Below are positions 1 to 5,657 of a stretch of 10,409 nt of DNA, piece after piece. A program made the position numbers and the translations under genes. How positions within the stretch are numbered: the stretch's first letter is position 1; every line of letters begins with the position of its first letter. Source of the stretch: a bacterium (GTDB lineage: Bacteria > Ratteibacteria > UBA8468 > B48-G9 > JAFGKM01); contig JAGHCG010000009.1 of the NCBI GenBank assembly GCA_021160565.1, positions 1 to 10,409 on the forward strand, in the 5' to 3' direction. Under the pieces are notes generated by a model. It saw only the letters and a program-made list of their open reading frames with translations. It had not been told where the DNA came from and made no database searches.

Positions 1-2135
1 AAATTGTATATCTCTTCAAGTGCTTTGTTAAATGAGTAATTTTCATAATGCTGTGTTATAATTTTTACTTTCTTCTTCATATTTTCAATAGCCCATTTAT
101 CAACTTCAAAAAGTTTCTCATATTCTACTCTCTGAGAATTTGAAAAATCATTTATATTTCCAAGTAGAAATCTTATTGTATTTCTTATCCCTCTGTATTT
201 CATCACTATATTTTTTATTATATCCTCAGAAATTCTTATATCCTGCTGATAATTTTCACTGACAGCCCATATTCTTAAAATTTCAGCTCCATATTTGTTT
301 ATTATCTGTTCAGGAGTTATGACATTTCCTAAGGATTTACTCATTTTTTTACCTTCAGCATCAACAACAAACCCATGTGTGATAACTTCTCTGTAAGGTG
401 CTTTTCCTTTCACTCCGCATGAAGTGATTAAAGATGTCTGGAACCACCCTCTATGCTGGTCACTTCCTTCAAGATAAAGGTCAGCAGGCCATTTAAGATT
501 ATTTTCTTCTTTTAAAACCGCAAAATGGCTCACTCCTGAGTCAAACCAGACATCAAGTATATCTTTTTCCTTTTCAAATTCTTCTCCCTTGCAGTATGGA
601 CATTTAAAGTTATCCGGGAGTAAGAATTTTTCATCTTTTTCAATCCATATGTCAGAACCGTATTTTCTCACAAGGTTTTCAATTTTTTTGATTGTCTCTT
701 CGGTAATTATTGCTTTCCCACAGTTTTTGCAGTAAAACACAGGAATTGGCACTCCCCATAATCTCTGTCTTGATAAACACCAGTCAGGTCTGTTATCAAG
801 CATTGCTGAAATTCTATTTTTACCTTCAGGTGGAATCCACTTTACCTTTTCAACTTCTTCTTTCATCAGAGTTCTCAGGTTATTATGGTCAATTTTTAAA
901 AACCATTGCTTTGTGCTTCTGTAAATTACAGGGTTTTTACATCTCCAGCAATGAGGATAGGAGTGAACTAATTTTTCTTTTGCATATAGAAAACCTGTTT
1001 TTTCAAGTTTTTCTATTATGAGAGGGTCTGCCTTGAATACCATTATTCCTTCAAATTCTTTTATTTCAGAAGTAAATCTTCCTTTCTCATCTATGGGAGA
1101 TATAATTTCAAGACCATTTTTAATCCCAGCATAATAATCTTCCTCTCCATGTCCAGGTGCTATATGTACACACCCTGTTCCTTCATCAGCAGAGACGAAA
1201 TCATCCACAATTAATTTTGATTTTCTTTCAACAAGTGGATTTTTACAGAATATTCCTGCAAGTTCATTTCCAGTATATATCTCCTTTATTTCTCCTTTTA
1301 GATTTTTCTTCCCGAGTATTTCAGAAACAAGTTTTTCAGCAAATATAAGTTTTCCCTCATCTGTCTCAACAACTGCATACTTTAAATCTGGATGAAGAGC
1401 AATTCCAGTATTTGAGGGTAATGTCCATGGAGTGGTTGTCCATATAAGAACATAAGTATTTTCGTCAAATCTATTCTTTTCATCTTCAATAACTTTAAAT
1501 TTTACATAAATTGAAGGGGAACTTATATCATAATACTCAATTTCTGCTTCAGCAAGTGCAGTTTCACAGGTAAAACACCAGAAAATTGGTTTGTATGCAT
1601 TATAGATATATCCTTTTGAAGCAAGAATTCCAAATGTTTTTACAATTTCTGCTTCATATTCAGGAAGTAAAGTAAGGTATGGATTTTCCCATTCTCCAAG
1701 AACTCCCAATCTTTTAAATTCTTCCTTCTGTATTGAAACAAATTTTTTTGCAAAATCAGCAGCTTTTTTTCTAAATTCAAGAGGATTAACCCGTTCCTTT
1801 TTGAGTTTCATTTCTTTAAATATCTGGTGTTCAATTGGCATTCCGTGGCAATCCCATCCAGGTTTATATGGAGTATAATATCCTCTCAAACTTTTATATT
1901 TCACAACAATATCTTTAAGGATTTTATTCAGAGCAGTACCAAGATGGATATGTCCATTTGCATAAGGGGGTCCATCGTGAAGGATATAAGAGGGATTATT
2001 TTTATTTTTTTCAATTATTTTTTTATATATCTTTTTTTCCTCCCATATCTTTATAAATTCTGGCTCCCTCACACTTAAATTCCCCTTCATAGGAAAGGGA
2101 GTTTTGGGAAGATAAACTGTTTTTGAGTAGTCCAT
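1..2135 (-). CDS. ileS: Isoleucyl-tRNA synthetase (partial; C-terminus outside window)
   Basis: Class Ia aminoacyl-tRNA synthetase that charges tRNA-Ile with isoleucine in the cytoplasm and edits misactivated valine. Reading the minus strand from the ATG at 2135 gives 711 uninterrupted codons to the window edge, beginning MDYSKTVYLPKTPF. The signature region HDGPPYANGHIHLGTALNK carries the HIGH-equivalent HLGT at residues 64-67. TTTPWTLPSN (near residue 230) and GTGCVHIAPGHGEEDY (near 318-335) are CP1 editing-domain motifs. WCLSRQRLWGVPIP follows, with a nearby CxxC pair (YCKNC) and a second one (CPYC). KMSKS lies at residues 597-601 (333-347). The last visible residues belong to the anticodon-binding helical domain. 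About 200 residues, including any C-terminal zinc finger, should lie beyond position 1. A GAGGA Shine-Dalgarno sits at 2142-2146, inside the end of the upstream flavodoxin-like gene, so the two genes are probably co-transcribed and translationally coupled. Confidence 0.97.
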   Translation of the reverse strand, partial: MDYSKTVYLPKTPFPMKGNLSVREPEFIKIWEEKKIYKKIIEKNKNNPSYILHDGPPYANGHIHLGTALNKILKDIVVKYKSLRGYYTPYKPGWDCHGMPIEHQIFKEMKLKKERVNPLEFRKKAADFAKKFVSIQKEEFKRLGVLGEWENPYLTLLPEYEAEIVKTFGILASKGYIYNAYKPIFWCFTCETALAEAEIEYYDISSPSIYVKFKVIEDEKNRFDENTYVLIWTTTPWTLPSNTGIALHPDLKYAVVETDEGKLIFAEKLVSEILGKKNLKGEIKEIYTGNELAGIFCKNPLVERKSKLIVDDFVSADEGTGCVHIAPGHGEEDYYAGIKNGLEIISPIDEKGRFTSEIKEFEGIMVFKADPLIIEKLEKTGFLYAKEKLVHSYPHCWRCKNPVIYRSTKQWFLKIDHNNLRTLMKEEVEKVKWIPPEGKNRISAMLDNRPDWCLSRQRLWGVPIPVFYCKNCGKAIITEETIKKIENLVRKYGSDIWIEKDEKFLLPDNFKCPYCKGEEFEKEKDILDVWFDSGVSHFAVLKEENNLKWPADLYLEGSDQHRGWFQTSLITSCGVKGKAPYREVITHGFVVDAEGKKMSKSLGNVITPEQIINKYGAEILRIWAVSENYQQDIRISEDIIKNIVMKYRGIRNTIRFLLGNINDFSNSQRVEYEKLFEVDKWAIENMKKKVKIITQHYENYSFNKALEEIYN

Positions 2136-2138
2136 TTT

Positions 2139-2615
2139 TCATCCTCGCAGTTTTTTAACAAGTCTGGCTACTCTTCTCCCAAGTGCTTTACATTCTTCTT
2201 TACATTTTTCATCAGGAGACCCAATTGCAACTGGTCCATAATGACCTGATAGTGTTGTTCCCTGAACAATCATTCCGTGAATGAGCATCATTTGAAGAAT
2301 TCCCAGGATTGTTGTTTCATTTCCACCACCAATATTTGCAGAAGATGTAAAAGCACCTCCAATTTTTCCTTCAAATTCTCCAAAATATTTCACACTTTCA
2401 TCAAAAAGTTTTTTTATTTCAGCAGCAGGTAATCCAAAATATGTGGGAGAACCAACTATAATTCCATCTGCATCCTTTAAATCTTCAGGAGTGGTTTCTT
2501 CAACTGATTTTAAGATTACTTCAACATTTTCTTCCCTCACCCCTTCTGCTACAAGTTTCGCCATATTTTCAGTATTTCCTGTTTTTGAATAATAAACAAC
2601 AATTATTTTCGCCAT
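2139..2615 (-). CDS. Flavodoxin family protein (WrbA-like, FMN-binding)
   Basis: A 158-residue flavodoxin-fold protein, probably a cytoplasmic FMN-dependent electron carrier or NAD(P)H:quinone oxidoreductase. The N-terminal beta strand leads into the FMN phosphate loop SKTGNT (residues 10-15). GSPTYFG (55-61) is the second flavin loop. FTSSANIGGGNETT followed by a hydrophobic HGMIVQG segment matches the WrbA-type FTSS...GGxETT...HGM pattern. It is shorter than typical WrbA (about 200 residues), so the exact enzymatic class is open; a generic flavodoxin or NADPH-dependent FMN reductase is possible. There is no signal peptide or membrane segment. The start ATG at 2613-2615 is preceded by a strong GGGAGG Shine-Dalgarno. 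It is the first gene of a minus-strand unit: its TGA stop is 3 bp from the ileS start. The functional reason for pairing with ileS is unknown and may be only positional. Confidence 0.9.
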   Translation of the reverse strand: MAKIIVVYYSKTGNTENMAKLVAEGVREENVEVILKSVEETTPEDLKDADGIIVGSPTYFGLPAAEIKKLFDESVKYFGEFEGKIGGAFTSSANIGGGNETTILGILQMMLIHGMIVQGTTLSGHYGPVAIGSPDEKCKEECKALGRRVARLVKKLRG

Positions 2616-2645
2616 TGTTCCCTCCCTTTTAATTTGAATTAGTTA

Positions 2646-2674
2646 ATTTTACCACATTTTTTTATTTATTTTAA
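2646..2674 (-). promoter_or_regulatory. Candidate sigma-70-type promoter for flavodoxin-ileS
   Basis: On the minus strand, a TTAAAA box (2669-2674, 4 of 6 matches to TTGACA) lies 17 bp from TAAAAT (2646-2651, 5 of 6 matches to TATAAT). The -10 is preceded by TGG, giving an extended TGn -10 that can compensate for the weak -35. Transcription would begin near 2639, leaving a leader of about 25 nt that contains the GGGAGG ribosome binding site. The spacing and extended -10 support it, but AT-rich DNA produces such matches by chance. Confidence 0.5.
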
Positions 2675-2710
2675 CATCTCAAATAAAAAACCTGCTGGAT
2701 AATTAAAAAA

Positions 2711-2779
2711 TGCGAAATCCCTTGCTACACAACACCTTCAAATGCGGAGGCTTAGCCTCGGGGAAAAAGTTGAAAGTGG
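2711..2779. repeat. GC-richer imperfect inverted repeat between divergent genes
   Basis: This stretch is visibly richer in G and C than its flanks and codes for nothing recognisable. It contains a 5-bp perfect stem, GAGGC-tta-GCCTC (2747-2759). The stem sits inside an outer inverted pair, CACCTTCAA (2733-2741) and TTGAAAGTG (2770-2778), which matches at 8 of 9 positions. A short direct repeat, AAATGCG, occurs at 2708-2714 and 2740-2746. The right outer arm overlaps the proposed -35 box of the response-regulator promoter, so it could be an operator. It could also be the remnant of a dispersed palindromic repeat. Only the symmetry is directly visible. Confidence 0.45.
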
Positions 2780-2798
2780 GAGAAGGAAAAGATAAAAT
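2770..2798 (+). promoter_or_regulatory. Candidate sigma-70-type promoter for the response regulator
   Basis: TTGAAA (2770-2775, 5 of 6 consensus matches) is separated by 17 bp from TAAAAT (2793-2798, 5 of 6). Transcription would start near 2805, about 16 nt upstream of the ATG at 2821, leaving room for the AAGGGG Shine-Dalgarno (2809-2814) and little else. This placement also argues that translation begins at 2821 and not at the in-frame ATG at 2710. Confidence 0.6.
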
Positions 2799-2820
2799 AT
2801 TATTAAATAAGGGGAAAAAT

Positions 2821-3201
2821 ATGGAAACAAAATTGAAGAAAATACTTGTTATTGAAGATGACCCGGATGAACTTGTTTCTCTCACTCAAATTCTTAGAAG
2901 AGCAGGATATATAACAATTGGAGTTCCAACAGGAGAAGAAGGACTTGAGAAATTTAAAGAGGAAAAACCAGACCTTGTAATTCTTGATGTTATGTTGCCT
3001 GGAATTGATGGATGGGAAGTTTTAAGAAGAATAAAATCAGGAATAAGGAGCAGAAAAGTTCCTGTAATAATGCTTACTGGAAAAAGTGAAGATGAAGATA
3101 AAATAAGAGGATATGAATTTGGAGCAGATTTTTATGTAACAAAACCATATAATATCCATAAACTTCTACCAATAATAAGAGGAATTATCACCGGTAAGTA
3201 A
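2821..3201 (+). CDS. Stand-alone response regulator (CheY-like receiver domain)
   Basis: A 126-residue protein consisting of a single phosphoacceptor receiver domain, with no DNA-binding or enzymatic output domain. The catalytic set is complete: acidic pair D13/D14, phosphorylation site D56 in LVILDVMLPG, T86 in IMLTG, and K108 in the VTKP motif, with an aromatic residue (Y105) at the switch position. It would be phosphorylated by a histidine kinase not present here and would act by protein-protein contact or as a phosphorelay intermediate; the partner cannot be told from the sequence. The ATG at 2821 was chosen because AAGGGG lies 6 nt upstream and the domain begins directly (KKILVIEDD). An in-frame ATG at 2710 would add 37 residues of unlike composition crossing the promoter. 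The stop is 2 bp from the next gene, the TGS GTPase, suggesting co-transcription. Confidence 0.93.
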   Translation: METKLKKILVIEDDPDELVSLTQILRRAGYITIGVPTGEEGLEKFKEEKPDLVILDVMLPGIDGWEVLRRIKSGIRSRKVPVIMLTGKSEDEDKIRGYEFGADFYVTKPYNIHKLLPIIRGIITGK

Positions 3202-3203
3202 AG

Positions 3204-3653
3204 ATGGTTGCAAATCTACCTCCCCAGTATTACGAAAAGGAAGCAGAATTAAAAAAAGCAAAAACTCCTGAAGAAAAAATTGCCATTCTTGAAGAAATGC
3301 TTTCCATTATGCCAAAACATAAATCTTCTGAGAAATTGCAGGCATTGATAAAGAGTAAAATTTCAAAATACAGAAAAATGATGGAAAAATCTCCTCAAAT
3401 AGCAAAAAGGTCAGCAGTTCCTGTGATAGAAAGGGAAGGTGCTGGTCAGGTTGCAATATGTGGTCCACCAAATTCAGGGAAATCAACTCTTATTTCAGCC
3501 CTTACAAAAGCAAAACCAGAAATAGCAGATTATCCCTTTACTACAAAAATTCCAGTACCGGGAATGATGAAATATGAAGATATAAAAATTCAACTTATAG
3601 ATACTCCTTCTCTCTCAACAGAATTTTCTGAAAACTGGGTTGAGATATACTGA
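3204..3653 (+). CDS. TGS-domain GTPase of the DRG/Obg class, N-terminal part (frameshifted)
   Basis: This frame encodes 149 residues forming the N-terminal half of a DRG-like TRAFAC-class GTPase. It opens with the helical region VANLPPQYYEKEAELKKAKT, typical of bacterial TGS-GTPases. Next come the P-loop GPPNSGKST (87-95, G1), YPFTTK (110-115, G2 region, as in Obg/DRG proteins) and DTPSL (133-137, G3). Homologous sequence ends at ...SENWVEI, after which this frame reads Tyr-stop. The expected continuation (LRKADALIFLFDLSSD) is present from 3650 in another frame, so the ORF is one half of a split gene of about 321 codons. Such GTPases are thought to act on ribosomes, but the role of this subfamily is not well defined. 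The gene follows the response regulator by 2 bp and has only a weak Shine-Dalgarno. If the frameshift is real, this product lacks G4, G5 and TGS and is probably inactive. Confidence 0.85.
   Translation: MVANLPPQYYEKEAELKKAKTPEEKIAILEEMLSIMPKHKSSEKLQALIKSKISKYRKMMEKSPQIAKRSAVPVIEREGAGQVAICGPPNSGKSTLISALTKAKPEIADYPFTTKIPVPGMMKYEDIKIQLIDTPSLSTEFSENWVEIY
3645..3652 (+). other. Frameshift site in the TGS GTPase gene (apparent TA duplication)
   Basis: The upstream frame reads Val-Glu-Ile-Tyr-stop here. Removing one TA from the ATATA at 3645-3649 joins GAG-ATA to CTG-AGG-AAG-GCA-GAT and restores the expected ...WVEILRKADALIFLFDLSSD. The downstream frame is itself closed by a TGA at 3641-3643, so the switch must lie between 3644 and 3653. 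A 2-bp insertion is the simplest reading. No classical slippery heptamer or obvious downstream pseudoknot is visible to suggest programmed recoding. A sequencing or assembly error is equally possible. Confidence 0.75.
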
Positions 3654-3712
3654 GGAAGGCAGATGCTTTAATTTTTCTTTTTGATTTATCTTCTGATTTT
3701 ATCCTTGAGGAG

Positions 3713-4171
3713 ATGGAGGATTCGCTTAAAGTTCTGGAGAGATTTAAAATAAAAGAAGAGGGAGAATTTAAATTCAATAAAAAAATAATATGGGTTGCAA
3801 ACAAAATAGATAATCCCTCTTATCCTGATATCAAGGAAATTTTCCTTGAACTTTACAGAGATAAAATCCCACAATTTTTTGAAATTTCGGCAAAGGAAAA
3901 AATAAATCTTGAAGTTTTACCAGAGGAAATATTCCATTCTCTTGAGATAATAAGAGTTTATACAAAAATTCCGGGGAAACCTCCGGATACTGAAAATCCA
4001 TATACCCTTTCTAAGAATACAACATTAATTGAACTTGCGGAATTGATCCATAAGGATATGGTGAAAAACTTCAGATATGCAAGATTGTGGCGAAACAGTA
4101 ATAAACCAGTGATAGCAGGTAGAGACTATATACTCCAGGATAAAGATATTGTTGAGATTCATTCATCTTAA
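3713..4171 (+). CDS. TGS-domain GTPase of the DRG/Obg class, C-terminal part (frameshifted)
   Basis: This is the second half of the split GTPase. Homologous coding sequence starts at 3650 (LRKADALIFLFDLSSD); 3713 is simply the first ATG in that frame. GAGGAG lies immediately against this ATG with no spacer, so independent initiation is doubtful. It contains the G4 motif ANKID (near 3797-3811), a G5-like EISAKEK, and a C-terminal TGS domain (about the last 75 residues, from IRVYTKIPGKPPD to DIVEIHSS). TGS is a ubiquitin-like fold also found in ThrRS and RelA/SpoT and is often linked to RNA or ribosome contact. The frame is open to its stop with no further damage, so any mutation is recent or the break is an artefact. 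With the TA duplication removed, the whole gene (3204-4171) would encode about 321 residues, a normal length for this family. Confidence 0.8.
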   Translation: MEDSLKVLERFKIKEEGEFKFNKKIIWVANKIDNPSYPDIKEIFLELYRDKIPQFFEISAKEKINLEVLPEEIFHSLEIIRVYTKIPGKPPDTENPYTLSKNTTLIELAELIHKDMVKNFRYARLWRNSNKPVIAGRDYILQDKDIVEIHSS

Positions 4172-4187
4172 CCCTTTTTCCCTGAAC

Positions 4188-4216
4188 TTTTTGTCCGAAC
4201 CGGGTTCGGACAAAGG
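4188..4216. repeat. 25-bp perfect palindrome upstream of the rpsF promoter
   Basis: Arms TTTGTCCGAACC (4190-4201) and GGTTCGGACAAA (4203-4214) are exact reverse complements around a single G, extendable by two G-T wobble pairs to 4188-4216. It lies between the stop of the GTPase gene and the -35 box of the rpsF promoter, ending 2 bp before TTGACT. As RNA it would form a strong hairpin of at least 11 bp. The nearest T run (4222-4226) is several bases away, so it is not a canonical intrinsic terminator. It may be an operator, a terminator-like barrier or a dispersed palindromic repeat. Confidence 0.85.
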
Positions 4217-4244
4217 TTGACTTTTTGGAGGAAATCAATATAAT
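4217..4244 (+). promoter_or_regulatory. Strong sigma-70-type promoter of the rpsF-ssb-rpsR-rplI-dnaB operon
   Basis: TTGACT (4217-4222, 5 of 6) and a perfect TATAAT (4239-4244) are separated by 16 bp. It is the best promoter match I saw in the window and lies exactly where the ribosomal protein operon needs one. Transcription should begin near 4251, giving a leader of roughly 48 nt before the rpsF ATG at 4299. I did not see a convincing bS6:bS18-binding leader structure in those bases. Confidence 0.8.
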
Positions 4245-4285
4245 ATAAAAACACAGATATTGGCTTCTGGATATGAAAAGTTGAA

Positions 4286-4291
4286 AAGGAG
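4286..4291 (+). promoter_or_regulatory. Shine-Dalgarno site that decides the rpsF start
   Basis: AAGGAG lies 7 nt upstream of ATG 4299. The reading frame can be extended back to a TTG at 4260, but that codon has no ribosome binding site, and the extra 13 residues are not part of the bS6 fold. ATG 4299 followed by MERKYEGCFLL matches the usual bS6 N-terminus. Confidence 0.85.
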
Positions 4292-4298
4292 AAAGCAA

Positions 4299-4631
4299 AT
4301 GGAGAGAAAGTATGAAGGATGTTTTTTATTGAGAGGAGACTTATCTGATGAAGAAGTAGAAAAAGAAGCTGATTTTATTGAAAGAAGTATTCTGAATGAA
4401 GGTGGAAATATTGTGAAAAAAGAATTGTGGGGAAGAAAGACACTTGCTTATCCTATAAAGAAGATGGAAGAGGCAGTTTATTATCTTTTTTATTTCACTG
4501 CCCCCCCAGATGCTATAGCAAGAATTGAGGACCATTTTAGAAGAAAAGGAAATATTCTGAGGTATCTTATTTTACAGAGAAAAAAATTACCAGAGGGAGA
4601 AGAGGTAAATGCCGGGACCAAATCTCAATAA
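4299..4631 (+). CDS. rpsF: 30S ribosomal protein bS6
   Basis: A 110-residue small-subunit protein that pairs with bS18 and binds the central domain of 16S rRNA. The N-terminus MERKYEGCFLLRGDLSDEE is a typical bS6 first strand and helix. WGRKTLAYPIKKMEEAVYYLFYFTAPPDAIARIE is the diagnostic central segment, and RRKGNILRYLILQRKK closes the ferredoxin-like fold. The length is normal. It is the first gene of the operon, close behind the promoter at 4217-4244, and overlaps ssb by 23 bp. A run of seven C's (4501-4507, Ala-Pro-Pro) is unusual in such AT-rich coding DNA but leaves the frame intact. In other bacteria the bS6:bS18 complex can repress its own mRNA; no such structure is evident here. Confidence 0.96.
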   Translation: MERKYEGCFLLRGDLSDEEVEKEADFIERSILNEGGNIVKKELWGRKTLAYPIKKMEEAVYYLFYFTAPPDAIARIEDHFRRKGNILRYLILQRKKLPEGEEVNAGTKSQ

Positions 4632-4998
4632 AGTTTTCCTCATAGGAAGATTAACAAGAGACCCTGAATTAAGATATACACCTGCTGGACAGGCAGTTGC
4701 AACTTTTGGAATGGCAATAAATAGAGAATATGTAAGTAAGGAAGGGAAGAAAGAGGAGACATGTTATTTAAATCTCGTTGTATGGGGGAAAAAAGCAGAG
4801 ATATGTGCTGAGTATTTAAGGAAGGGGCATCTTATATTTGTTGAAGGACGATTACATTACAGAACATGGGAAACAGAAGATAATGAAAAAAGGTCAACAA
4901 TTGAAGTAAATGTTGAAAATTTTCAATTTCTTGAAAGACCTCAACCTGAAATTATAGAAGAAAAGGAGGAAGAAGAAAATGGCGAAGAAGAAATCTAA
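4609..4998 (+). CDS. ssb: Single-stranded DNA-binding protein
   Basis: A 129-residue SSB that coats single-stranded DNA in replication, recombination and repair. One OB fold fills about residues 1-108: [35 protein letters not shown] is canonical, followed by [38 protein letters not shown]. The rest is a very short acidic tail ([15 protein letters not shown]). The usual flexible linker is nearly absent, and the tip lacks the final D-I-P-F/Phe sequence that binds partner proteins in most bacteria. The tail is encoded in DNA that also carries the rpsR ribosome binding site and start codon, and the genes overlap by 20 bp. Start ATG 4609 has an AGAGG site just upstream and overlaps the end of rpsF, so translational coupling is likely. 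Confidence 0.95.
   Translation: MPGPNLNKVFLIGRLTRDPELRYTPAGQAVATFGMAINREYVSKEGKKEETCYLNLVVWGKKAEICAEYLRKGHLIFVEGRLHYRTWETEDNEKRSTIEVNVENFQFLERPQPEIIEEKEEEENGEEEI
4963..4969 (+). promoter_or_regulatory. Consensus Shine-Dalgarno of rpsR embedded in ssb
   Basis: AAGGAGG, a full anti-SD match, lies 9 nt before the rpsR ATG (4979) and doubles as ssb coding sequence for its acidic tail (Lys-Glu-Glu codons). The ssb C-terminus here is therefore shaped partly by the translation signal of the next gene. Confidence 0.85.
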
Positions 4999-5194
4999 GG
5001 TCTGCCAATTTTGTAAAGAGAAAGCAGAGGAAATTGATTACAAGGATATCGGGAAAATAAAAAGATTTACAAGTGGAAGAGGGAAAATTCTATCCTCAAA
5101 ACTTACAGGAACCTGTGCAAAACATCAAAGAATGCTGGCAAAAGCCATTAAGAGAGCAAGATTTCTTGGACTTTTACCATTCGTTAAAATATAA
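4979..5194 (+). CDS. rpsR: 30S ribosomal protein bS18
   Basis: A 71-residue small-subunit protein that forms a heterodimer with bS6. Diagnostic stretches are [33 protein letters not shown] and [17 protein letters not shown]. The cysteines CQFC (residues 9-12) and the CAKH segment suggest the zinc-binding form of bS18. The start lies inside ssb (20-bp overlap) behind a consensus AAGGAGG. The next gene, rplI, begins 11 bp after the stop. Length and motifs are normal and I see no anomaly. Confidence 0.97.
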   Translation: MAKKKSKVCQFCKEKAEEIDYKDIGKIKRFTSGRGKILSSKLTGTCAKHQRMLAKAIKRARFLGLLPFVKI

Positions 5195-5205
5195 GGAGAA
5201 GTAGG

Positions 5206-5655
5206 ATGAAAGTAATTTTTCTTAAAGATTTTGAAAATAAGGGGAAAAGGGGAGAGATAAAAGAAGTGAAAGATGGCTTTGCAAGGAATTTTCTAATTCC
5301 TCAGCAGATAGCAATTGAAGCAACTCCGTCAAATATAAGAATGATAGAAGAGATGGAGAAAGTCGCAGAAAGAAAAAGAGAAAAGAAATTAAAGCAGGCA
5401 AAAGAGATTAAGAAGAAATTAAAAGAAACCTCAATCACAATAAATATGAAAGCAGGACAGGATGATAAACTGTTTGGAGCCATAACATCAGAAATGATTG
5501 CAGAAGCAATAAAAAAACAGGCTAATCTTGAGGTAGATAGACATCAGATCGTACTTGAAGAACCTATTAAAAAACTTGGGATTTATAAAATTCCTGTCAG
5601 ACTTGCCGAAGGAGTTGAAGGTGAAGTAAAAGTTTGGGTGGTTAGAGAGAAATAA
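5206..5655 (+). CDS. rplI: 50S ribosomal protein bL9
   Basis: A 149-residue large-subunit protein that binds 23S rRNA near the base of the L1 stalk and extends from the ribosome. The N-domain [40 protein letters not shown] is the characteristic bL9 signature. A long charged connecting helix follows (about residues 45-77, rich in Lys and Glu). The C-domain ends with [26 protein letters not shown]. An AAGGAG Shine-Dalgarno (5193-5198) overlaps the rpsR stop codon and sits 7 nt before the ATG. dnaB starts 2 bp after the stop. The full length is present. Confidence 0.97.
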   Translation: MKVIFLKDFENKGKRGEIKEVKDGFARNFLIPQQIAIEATPSNIRMIEEMEKVAERKREKKLKQAKEIKKKLKETSITINMKAGQDDKLFGAITSEMIAEAIKKQANLEVDRHQIVLEEPIKKLGIYKIPVRLAEGVEGEVKVWVVREK

Positions 5656-5657
5656 AA

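Noticed and set aside
710..2078. Plus-strand ORFs at 710-1021, 1157-1348 and 1827-2078
   Set aside because: They are antisense shadows of ileS, with low-complexity Phe/Leu/Ser-rich translations and no ribosome binding site.
2710..2820. N-terminal extension of the response regulator to ATG 2710
   Set aside because: It would add 37 residues that match no receiver domain, runs through the inverted repeat and the proposed promoter, and ATG 2821 has its own AAGGGG site with a normal receiver N-terminus.
3641..3653. Programmed -1 frameshift in the GTPase gene
   Set aside because: There is no X-XXY-YYZ slippery heptamer, and the tRNAs would not re-pair after a -1 slip at ATA-TAC. A TA duplication explains it more simply.
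4188..4226. Intrinsic terminator for the GTPase gene
   Set aside because: The hairpin is strong but is followed by AAAGGTTGA before any T run, and the T run lies within the promoter spacer. I kept it as a palindrome of unknown role.
4260..4298. TTG start giving a longer bS6
   Set aside because: No ribosome binding site precedes it, and the bS6 fold starts at ATG 4299 behind AAGGAG.
4251..4298. bS6:bS18 autoregulatory leader RNA
   Set aside because: Only a weak 5-bp ATAT-type pairing is visible; I saw no stable hairpin with the expected bulge.
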